Below the pieces are notes generated by a model. The model searched no databases, was not told the DNA's origin, and saw only the letters and a program-made list of their open reading frames with translations. DNA of 64,000 nt, taken from assembly GCA_014058105.1 (NCBI GenBank), contig JACGCM010000440.1, forward strand, positions 3,162,001 through 3,226,000, given 5' to 3'. Below, piece by piece: positions 60,301 through 64,000 of this stretch. Positions within the stretch are counted from its first letter, which is position 1; every line of letters starts with the position of its first letter. The translations under genes were made by a program, and so were the position numbers. This DNA comes from Kingdonia uniflora (lineage: Eukaryota > Streptophyta > Magnoliopsida > Ranunculales > Circaeasteraceae).

Positions 60301-60402
60301 ACTGGTTCTTGTGTCTCAAGCATCGAGTCCTCTGATTCCTTTGCTTCCGCAAATATGGGTGAGGTGGAAAGTCCGAATTACTTCACAGATCCCGAAGCTT
60401 GA
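18901..60402 (+). CDS. EXO84C: EXO84C, exocyst complex subunit (seven exons)
   Basis: Join 18901-18999, 25844-25938, 44787-45822, 50679-51200, 55508-55696, 59927-60063, 60156-60402; 2325 bases, 774 residues. All six introns are GT-AG and reading frame is kept throughout. The protein starts with an acidic stretch ([12 protein letters not shown]), then [13 protein letters not shown] and [20 protein letters not shown], characteristic of the plant EXO84C branch rather than EXO84A/B. Residues about 30-130 form the Vps51/EXO84-type coiled-coil N-terminus; the rest is the helical-rod C-terminal part of a CATCHR tethering subunit. The tail is acidic and Ser-rich. Length agrees with the family. The exocyst tethers secretory vesicles to the plasma membrane. 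Introns of 6.8, 18.8, 4.9, 4.3, 4.2 and 0.1 kb are packed with transposons, yet no exon is damaged, so the gene is probably active. Confidence 0.93.
18990..20232. repeat. Intron 1 tandem duplication, unit A
   Basis: About 1.24 kb, beginning in the last bases of exon 1. It aligns by eye with unit B through several markers in order: 'tctcaatttcacatt', 'ggattgtggact', 'tttgcgtggaag.gcaaag', 'ctggagcgagaggaac', 'acaataaatgc', and the stub 'gagaagaaagc.ggg'. The stub matches the 3' end of the LINE that follows unit B. Confidence 0.8.
20233..21480. repeat. Intron 1 tandem duplication, unit B
   Basis: Diverged second copy. Its start (caattcaaccctgaaaatgt) matches the end of exon 1 (caatccaactctgaaaaggt), so the duplication copied the exon edge. 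The copied donor has 'atgtac' for 'aggtac'. A (GT)n run lies at about 20731-20741. Confidence 0.8.
21450..25370 (-). mobile_element. Degenerate LINE-1-type retrotransposon (LINE-II) in EXO84C intron 1
   Basis: Minus-strand reading gives LINE pieces in order from the right: an ORF1-like low-complexity frame (24959-25345), then reverse transcriptase with [16 protein letters not shown] (about 23890-23975) and [17 protein letters not shown] (about 23460-23520), a later RT/connection frame (23119-23319), and a pre-zf-RVT frame (22452-22634, [13 protein letters not shown]). The 3' end lies at the 'ttttgagaagaaagctggggg' stretch near 21455. Many stops and frameshifts; part of the RT between SKG and the PLST motif is replaced by unrelated sequence. 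No TSD found. Confidence 0.75.
25844..25938 (+). CDS. EXO84C: EXO84C exon 2
   Basis: 95 bases after acceptor ttgcag, encoding [19 protein letters not shown] and on to KYLAFQR, then donor gtaatt. Leaves two bases (AG) for the next exon. This is the conserved heart of the EXO84 N-terminal domain. Confidence 0.93.
26194..26391 (+). repeat. 5' LTR of gypsy-II
   Basis: 198 bp, matching 33552-33715 and, in reverse orientation, the LTRs at 37087-37268 and 40378-40553. Shared landmarks: 'atagatcgtgg', 'aaaccctagatttgtttaat', and the end 'tttgaatctatta'. Confidence 0.85.
26895..27145 (+). repeat. GC-rich imperfect tandem repeat in the gag region of gypsy-II
   Basis: Three decaying copies of a unit about 105 bp long, marked by 'ggggtcgccaa', 'ggcgtcgactcggg' and 'ggggtcac' in the same order. 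GC content is well above its surroundings. It gives several overlapping open frames that are artefacts of composition. Confidence 0.7.
27288..27770 (+). pseudogene. gypsy-II aspartic protease region
   Basis: 142 open codons contain [20 protein letters not shown] (active site D-x-G-S, here DNGS), [10 protein letters not shown], and [12 protein letters not shown], matching the protease of plant chromoviruses, which cleaves gag-pol. The following bases read on to [18 protein letters not shown], the linker before reverse transcriptase, and end at the LINE insertion. Confidence 0.75.
27858..28454 (-). pseudogene. LINE-I RNase H domain
   Basis: 198 open codons with [41 protein letters not shown] and [15 protein letters not shown], the plant LINE C-terminal RNase H. 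The first catalytic Asp (usual LNxDGS) is Asn here; Glu, the second Asp and the final Asp remain. It would degrade the RNA of the RNA-DNA hybrid during target-primed reverse transcription. Confidence 0.85.
28749..29078 (-). pseudogene. LINE-I zf-RVT domain
   Basis: 109 codons with [15 protein letters not shown], then [21 protein letters not shown] and [13 protein letters not shown], the zinc-binding segment that follows reverse transcriptase in plant LINEs. A frame break separates it from the RT. Confidence 0.75.
29320..31007 (-). pseudogene. LINE-I reverse transcriptase
   Basis: Three overlapping minus-strand frames give the RT domain. The N-terminal piece (30297-31007) has [41 protein letters not shown] and [15 protein letters not shown]. 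The middle (29715-30116) has [18 protein letters not shown] and the intact catalytic box [11 protein letters not shown]. The C-terminal piece (29320-29718) has [12 protein letters not shown] and [20 protein letters not shown]. The frames are joined by a stop and two frameshifts, so no single polypeptide is made. It would copy LINE RNA at the nicked target. Confidence 0.85.
31197..32001 (-). pseudogene. LINE-I AP-type endonuclease
   Basis: From [20 protein letters not shown] (32001 downward), through [25 protein letters not shown] and [10 protein letters not shown] to [11 protein letters not shown], this is the exonuclease-endonuclease-phosphatase fold that nicks target DNA. N (WNCRG), E (LLEP), D-x-N (GDFN) and the SDH motif are all visible. 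Frameshifts lie near 31400 and 31690. Confidence 0.85.
32193..32663 (-). pseudogene. LINE-I ORF1, nucleic-acid-binding protein fragment
   Basis: 156 codons beginning with [19 protein letters not shown], then a CCHC knuckle [15 protein letters not shown]. Ser/Thr-rich repeats ([11 protein letters not shown] twice) follow. The usual DUF4283 N-terminus is absent or mutated. Confidence 0.7.
32922..33550 (+). pseudogene. gypsy-II reverse transcriptase (5' part)
   Basis: Resumes after the LINE with [26 protein letters not shown], then [35 protein letters not shown] and [20 protein letters not shown]. After a stop at 33328 it continues through [13 protein letters not shown], the catalytic YFDD box, to LKKCSFMV and ends abruptly in the LTR. 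The remaining RNase H and integrase are absent. Very similar to the minus-strand copy at 39394-39909. Confidence 0.85.
33552..33715 (+). repeat. Truncated 3' LTR of gypsy-II
   Basis: Matches 26232-26391 but lacks the first 38 bases. It is joined directly to reverse transcriptase coding sequence, a deletion junction. Confidence 0.85.
33716..33745. repeat. (TA)n microsatellite
   Basis: Alternating TA run directly after the gypsy-II LTR. Confidence 0.9.
33780..34600 (-). pseudogene. Unassigned retroelement-like coding remnant
   Basis: Minus-strand frames 34186-34460 and 33780-34200 together give a continuous-looking but stop-ridden protein. It contains [37 protein letters not shown] and [19 protein letters not shown]. 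It resembles N-terminal parts of plant retroelement or pararetrovirus-type polyproteins, but I cannot place it. The phrase 'gttaacccatgttattgac' flanks it in direct orientation at about 33806 and 34543, with a related copy near 34690, as short terminal repeats might. No RT or protease is present. Confidence 0.4.
34763..35331. mobile_element. MITE with long terminal inverted repeats (Mutator-like), split by a SINE
   Basis: The left arm from 'gagaggatccgtggacaccc' and the right arm (35218-35331, reverse-complemented from 'gagcggatccatggacaccc') match for about 110 bases, through 'agccgtatggatgtga' to 'ccttatcatgta'. The left arm is interrupted at 34872-35040 by a SINE. Long TIRs suggest a Mutator-like MITE; the target duplication cannot be read because the element sits in a TA microsatellite. 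Without the SINE it is about 386 bp. A further copy of the terminus, 'gtgtccacggagccgctccc', lies at about 35365-35388. Confidence 0.7.
34872..35040 (+). mobile_element. tRNA-derived SINE (copy 1) with target duplication
   Basis: Exact 14-base direct repeats gatgtgatctcctt flank it (34858-34871 and 35041-35054). Inside are a Pol III A box TGGCCCAGTGG (34886-34896) and B box GGTTCGAAACC (34930-34940), spanning 55 nt as in a tRNA, then 'cggatcccctatataaaacc' and a long A-rich tail with G interruptions. All SINE features are present. It landed in the left arm of the MITE. A second copy lies at 52720-52843 on the minus strand. Confidence 0.9.
35700..36196 (-). pseudogene. LINE-III RNase H remnant
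   Basis: Two overlapping frames give [20 protein letters not shown] and [19 protein letters not shown], matching the Glu and Asp positions of LINE RNase H. The first catalytic Asp is not clearly seen because of a frameshift near 35940. Confidence 0.65.
37087..37268 (-). repeat. 3' LTR of gypsy-I
   Basis: 182 bp; on the minus strand it begins TGATAGATCGTGGG and ends GAATCTATTA. Matches 40378-40553 and the gypsy-II LTRs. Confidence 0.9.
37304..37470 (-). pseudogene. gypsy-I chromodomain
   Basis: The frame reads [20 protein letters not shown], then [20 protein letters not shown] and a stop at 37304-37306. EILD..R, the LVRW strand and EDDSW with the acidic tail match retroelement chromodomains, which direct integration by binding modified histones. 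It is short and starts without its own Met, being the end of the pol polyprotein. Confidence 0.8.
37549..38400 (-). pseudogene. gypsy-I integrase
   Basis: 38111-38326 reads [35 protein letters not shown] and [14 protein letters not shown], holding the first two Asp of the DDE triad. The C-terminal part (37549-37821) has [18 protein letters not shown], the usual DNA-binding tail. Frameshifts near 38110 and 37830 disrupt the segment with the catalytic Glu. Confidence 0.85.
38545..39427 (-). pseudogene. gypsy-I RT thumb / RNase H region
   Basis: 38975-39427 reads [20 protein letters not shown] and [19 protein letters not shown], then [17 protein letters not shown], the RT-RNase H connection of gypsy elements. 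RNase H itself is broken by stops around 38900-38980. 38545-38769 corresponds to the linker towards integrase. Confidence 0.8.
39394..39909 (-). pseudogene. gypsy-I reverse transcriptase
   Basis: 171 open codons with [60 protein letters not shown] and the catalytic [15 protein letters not shown]. All RT landmarks are present without an internal stop, though some usual residues are replaced ([10 protein letters not shown] for LDLRSGYHQI). Confidence 0.88.
40035..40376 (-). pseudogene. gypsy-I pre-RT linker joined to the primer site
   Basis: 113 codons that open right at the primer site and end in [16 protein letters not shown], the linker before RT in this family. The missing gag and protease have been cut out between the primer site and this linker. 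Its first half ([20 protein letters not shown]) is not recognisable. Confidence 0.6.
40378..40553 (-). repeat. 5' LTR of gypsy-I
   Basis: 176 bp partner of 37087-37268; differences include a small duplication 'ctaactcc...ctaactccc'. Confidence 0.9.
41156..41697. repeat. 271-bp tandem duplication inside LINE-III
   Basis: 41156-41426 and 41427-41697 are nearly identical (shared 'ccagtataactgtgaattat' start and 'caacaatgctgaaagaacatt' style end). The few differences show a fairly recent event within the reverse transcriptase region. Confidence 0.92.
41900..42557 (-). pseudogene. LINE-III endonuclease remnant
   Basis: The frame 42249-42557 reads [40 protein letters not shown] and [15 protein letters not shown], corresponding to the C-terminal half of the LINE AP endonuclease. 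The active-site N-terminal half is eroded. Confidence 0.65.
42948..43757 (-). pseudogene. LINE-III ORF1 remnant
   Basis: 43548-43757 has [20 protein letters not shown] and [20 protein letters not shown], like the DUF4283/knuckle region of plant LINE ORF1. 42948-43409 is a Lys/Ser-rich tail. Stops separate the two. Confidence 0.55.
44787..45822 (+). CDS. EXO84C: EXO84C exon 3
   Basis: 1036 bases after acceptor ttgcag. Begins [20 protein letters not shown] and continues [19 protein letters not shown], the rest of the N-terminal coiled coil. It ends ...TRFIFLVK before donor gtaagt. It holds nearly half of the protein and has no frame damage. Confidence 0.95.
46100..48800 (+). other. Intron 3 repeat-derived DNA, unclassified
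   Basis: Several short + frames (46370-46612, 46764-46970, 47598-47867, 48520-48810) have protein-like composition but I recognise no domain. Given the LINE 3' remnants further right on the same strand, this may be the eroded 5' part of a LINE. Confidence 0.35.
46340..46370. repeat. Poly-G run, 31 bases
   Basis: Uninterrupted G31 on the sense strand of EXO84C intron 3. Exact length is likely to be unreliable in any assembly. Confidence 0.85.
48825..49328. repeat. 252-bp tandem duplication in intron 3
   Basis: 48825-49076 and 49077-49328 match closely, starting at 'attaacttgttggtgg' and carrying on through 'gccataaactcgctttgtag' and 'aggtacRcctggattcag'. Confidence 0.92.
49640..50640 (+). 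mobile_element. LINE 3' remnant (zf-RVT region) in intron 3
   Basis: The + frame 49652-49846 ends in [20 protein letters not shown], the zf-RVT signature of plant LINEs (His-x3-His/Cys then SRxW). The following 800 bases hold only broken frames that fit the poorly conserved LINE C-terminus. The 3' limit is not certain. Confidence 0.5.
50679..51200 (+). CDS. EXO84C: EXO84C exon 4
   Basis: 174 codons after acceptor cttacag: [20 protein letters not shown] to [11 protein letters not shown], then donor gtgatg. In-phase at both ends. Part of the helical C-terminal rod. Confidence 0.95.
51686..51960 (-). pseudogene. Unidentified coding-like fragment in intron 4
   Basis: The minus strand reads about 75 codons with good composition, including [20 protein letters not shown] and [20 protein letters not shown], then runs into the C22 tract. 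I do not recognise the family. It looks like a captured or retrocopied exon piece rather than a transposon protein. Confidence 0.35.
51707..51728. repeat. Poly-C run, 22 bases
   Basis: Uninterrupted C22 in EXO84C intron 4. Confidence 0.9.
52090..52387. mobile_element. hAT-family MITE (hAT-3) with an internal tRNA-like segment
   Basis: Ends CAGGCCCGGCCCTGG and, reverse-complemented, CAAGGCCGGCCCTAGG. Flanking 8-mers ACTAACCA (52082-52089) and ACCAACCA (52388-52395) form a target duplication with one mismatch. 298 bp, no coding capacity. The tRNA-like segment is at 52214-52280. Confidence 0.85.
52214..52280 (+). other. tRNA-like segment inside hAT-3
   Basis: A box TAACTCATTTGG (52221-52232) followed by TTAGAG as in a D-arm, an anticodon-arm-like region, 'aaggtc' as a variable loop, and B box GGTTCAGTTCC (52265-52275). 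A start to B end is 55 nt, the canonical tRNA spacing. Stems are imperfect, so it is not an intact tRNA gene; it could still bind TFIIIC. Confidence 0.6.
52720..52843 (-). mobile_element. tRNA-derived SINE (copy 2)
   Basis: On the minus strand it follows copy 1 (34872-35040): 'ggctcttggcccagtggtgg', A box at 52819-52829, B box GGTTCAAAACC at 52775-52785 (55 nt span), then 'ggatccctatataaaacc'. It has no A tail, so it is older or truncated. Confidence 0.85.
52880..53390 (+). pseudogene. LINE reverse transcriptase remnant, intron 4
   Basis: Broken + frames read [20 protein letters not shown], then [20 protein letters not shown] and a 'TLPKVV' phrase: the part of a LINE RT from the YADD box to its C-terminus. 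Stops are frequent. Confidence 0.6.
53683..53970. repeat. Diverged tandem duplication in intron 4
   Basis: 53683-53775 and 53884-53970 share, in order, 'tgagcat.attacat', 'ggtttaaat', 'catctagact', 'aactcaaatagta/aacttaaaatagta' and 'actagagc/actccagc'. Confidence 0.65.
53991..54070 (+). mobile_element. tRNA-related (SINE-like) sequence
   Basis: A box-like TTGGTTAGTTGG (53998-54009), an anticodon-stem-like 'cttgg aaaa ccaag', and B box-like GGATCAATTCA (54042-54052), 55 nt end to end. Differs from the 34872 SINE family. The 3' end was not found. Confidence 0.45.
55508..55696 (+). CDS. EXO84C: EXO84C exon 5
   Basis: 63 codons after acceptor tgcag: [20 protein letters not shown] to HPFGLQQ, then donor gtacaa. 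Phase 0 at both ends. Confidence 0.95.
56050..56740 (+). mobile_element. LINE 3' end (zf-RVT to A-rich tail), intron 5
   Basis: The + strand reads [20 protein letters not shown], then after frameshifts [10 protein letters not shown] (zf-RVT) and [20 protein letters not shown] (LINE C-terminal region), ending in 'tttcaaaaaataaaataataaa'. A 5'-truncated copy; truncation near 56050 is typical of LINE insertions. Confidence 0.65.
57126..57195 (-). other. tRNA-like segment inside hAT-2
   Basis: Minus strand: perfect A box TAGCTCAACTGG (57175-57186), anticodon-arm-like 'cttctaatccaagag', and B box-like GGCTCAATTCT (57132-57142), again 55 nt from A start to B end. The segment is bracketed by the inverted pair atgacatcaa / ttgatgtcat (about 57123-57132 and 57193-57202), which could pair like an acceptor stem. 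Confidence 0.6.
57299..57337. repeat. Poly-G tract, 30 bases plus AG7
   Basis: G30, A, G7, preceded by (GT)n; inside hAT-2. Confidence 0.85.
57993..59421. mobile_element. Candidate inverted-repeat element enclosing an mTERF-like fragment
   Basis: 57993-58051 and the reverse complement of 59362-59421 match across about 60 bases: 'tttattag', 'atttgcyaaaaactgac', 'acccc/gcccc' and 'tcagatttc'. A partial third copy of the inner edge lies near 59520-59560. The spacing (1.43 kb) and inverted layout suggest terminal repeats of a non-autonomous element, but no TSD was found. Confidence 0.4.
58644..58998 (+). pseudogene. mTERF-family gene fragment
   Basis: The + strand reads [44 protein letters not shown], then after a frameshift [20 protein letters not shown]. 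Repeats of the kind RCPxLLxxS...LxPxxxFL and E..L.PK..Y.VELG.S.D are typical of the mTERF fold of organelle nucleic-acid-binding proteins. Only two or three of the repeated motifs are present, with frame breaks, so this is a fragment captured in EXO84C intron 5. Identity rests on motif resemblance only. Confidence 0.5.
59927..60063 (+). CDS. EXO84C: EXO84C exon 6
   Basis: 137 bases after acceptor ttgcag: [20 protein letters not shown] to GIDPQR, then donor gtacat. Leaves two bases for exon 7. Confidence 0.94.
60156..60402 (+). CDS. EXO84C: EXO84C exon 7 with stop codon
   Basis: 247 bases after acceptor cacag, completing a Ser codon: [20 protein letters not shown], then an acidic Ser-rich tail with SDTDDEH and ISDSDDTGS, ending TDPEA-TGA. 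The preceding intron is only 92 bp, the one intron free of transposons. Confidence 0.94.
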
Positions 60403-61592
60403 GAAGCATCATTTTATATTCACTTTCGAGAAAAATAGTATAAGAGATGTGGCGAGGGGATTAATTCTCGGTGCATTTTATTTATATTTCAAAGCAAATC
60501 CAATCATGTTGGAGAAATGGGAAAACATAAACCTTAGTAAGATCGTCCATCTATAGAAAGTGCTTCGCATAGATGCTGTGACAGAAGCGCGGCCTAATGC
60601 AATTACTTGAAAATGCTTACATCAGTTCTGGAAATGTTGTAGATTAGGTATAAAGTGTACTGTTGTATCTCTTGATAAGGTAGGCTCAGATTCAGTAACT
60701 GTAGTTGCAGTAATTTACTATCTGTTGAACTTGTTTATTTATTAAAGACGTTTTTGACATTTTCGAGGAGTCTTTTCATGTGTGTTGTTAACTTTGCCCT
60801 AGATTGTTGATTGCATGAAGTTTTTTGAACTCGATCCTAAAGTCTGGATTGACTGAAAATGCTTGGACAGGACCACCTATCGTCATTCGAGATTGTCTGC
60901 ATATCTTGGTAATGTTTACTAAACCGAAGGTGTATTGGACATTCTGCCTAGATGGTTAGTGTTGCTTTATATTGCACTGTCACGAACATAACATAGTTTT
61001 ATTTTCTAGACTTTAATGTTGAATTTGCTGGGTTTACAAAATAATACTATCAAAATTTAGTTGATGGAATTCCATTGAAGGTAACATCGTTTTTGAATAA
61101 TGCTATAATAAATGCTGTCAAAAATTGGTGTCCCCGGGTCTGCCAAAAGTACGAGGAAGATAATTTTGAGTCAGATACTCTGAATTGCATATTTCAAGTG
61201 TAAAAATGAAGTATAAGTTGCGGGGCTTATTCTTTCCGCTCTGCTTTTTATACCTTGACAGATGAAGGAATTATGTATATTTTGTTTGACTAATGCAACA
61301 TGAAAAATAAATGAGATTTCTTGATTTGTGGATGTATTCCAGTATATCAAGCAGAGCCTTACAAGTATTCTCTTGAACAAATCACAATGATATCTCTATT
61401 TCTAACGACGACTTATAAAATGCCGGTGATTTTTTTTTTTGCTATAATAAAATCACCATTTCACTCACTTTGAAATTAATATCTGATCTGATTGGTGGAT
61501 CCACTGACATTATCCGATTCCCCCCGTATTTGAAAACAACTCTCATATATTTAATTTTCTCTTATCTTTATCTTTGAATCAATCTCAGAGCA
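60403..61592. other. EXO84C 3' flank and HEMC promoter region
   Basis: 1.19 kb between the two genes, oriented tail to head. The EXO84C 3' UTR probably ends before about 60780 (AT-rich 'tttatttattaaag' near 60730-60745), though no clean AATAAA was chosen. A T10 run lies at 61431-61440. 'catatattta' at 61544-61553 is a possible TATA element about 45 bases before the HEMC ATG. No repeat or gene recognised. Confidence 0.4.
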
Positions 61593-63916
<2,324 letters not shown>

Positions 63917-64000
63917 TAAGTAATGGAAAATAAAAGTATTTGCATAAGCTAAATCACCATATTAACTCTCAGTTAGTAATGTTTTGATATTATCAACTGT

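Overview
This window is nuclear DNA of a flowering plant, most likely a eudicot. The support is two conserved plant genes with canonical GT/AG introns, an AT-rich background, and plant-type transposons of almost every class. I cannot name the species. Only two genes look functional, both on the + strand. The first is EXO84C, an exocyst subunit, complete at 18901-60402: seven exons, 2325 coding bases, 774 residues, spread over 41.5 kb. The second is the 5' half of the nuclear gene for plastid porphobilinogen deaminase (HEMC, hydroxymethylbilane synthase), from 61593 to beyond the window end.

Layout. 1-1530: wreck of a Ty1/copia element. 1531-5417: AT-rich sequence with no gene, ending in a Helitron-like terminus. 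5418-8511: internally deleted Ty3/gypsy element with paired LTRs and a TGATA target duplication. 8512-12079: repeat-derived DNA with a second Helitron-like terminus. 12080-12544: small hAT element. 13139-13870: 5' end of another copia element. 13882-18635: a 4.75 kb hAT-like element holding a geranylgeranyl diphosphate synthase (GGPPS) copy cut in two and rearranged head to head; it ends 265 bp before the EXO84C start codon. 18901-60402: EXO84C. Intron 1 (6.8 kb) carries a 1.2 kb tandem duplication and a LINE. Intron 2 (18.8 kb) carries a gypsy element split by a LINE, a MITE split by a SINE, and a second LINE split by a chromodomain gypsy element. Introns 3-5 hold LINE pieces, two further hAT MITEs, SINEs, long G or C homopolymers and an mTERF-like gene fragment between inverted repeats. 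60403-61592: the short gap between the two genes.

The genes do not form a pathway: EXO84C tethers secretory vesicles at the plasma membrane, HEMC makes the linear tetrapyrrole for haem and chlorophyll, and they are neighbours only. The most unusual signal is in the repeats. Three independent hAT-family MITEs, each with an 8-bp target duplication, contain a tRNA-like internal segment; in two of them the Pol III A and B boxes span exactly 55 nt as in a real tRNA, and in the third only a perfect A box remains. The second is the GGPPS copy: its inverted N-terminal half sits upstream of the sense C-terminal half, the arrangement expected from twin-primed reverse transcription, and the whole lies inside a DNA transposon. 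All coordinates come from reading by eye; no alignment or database search was run.
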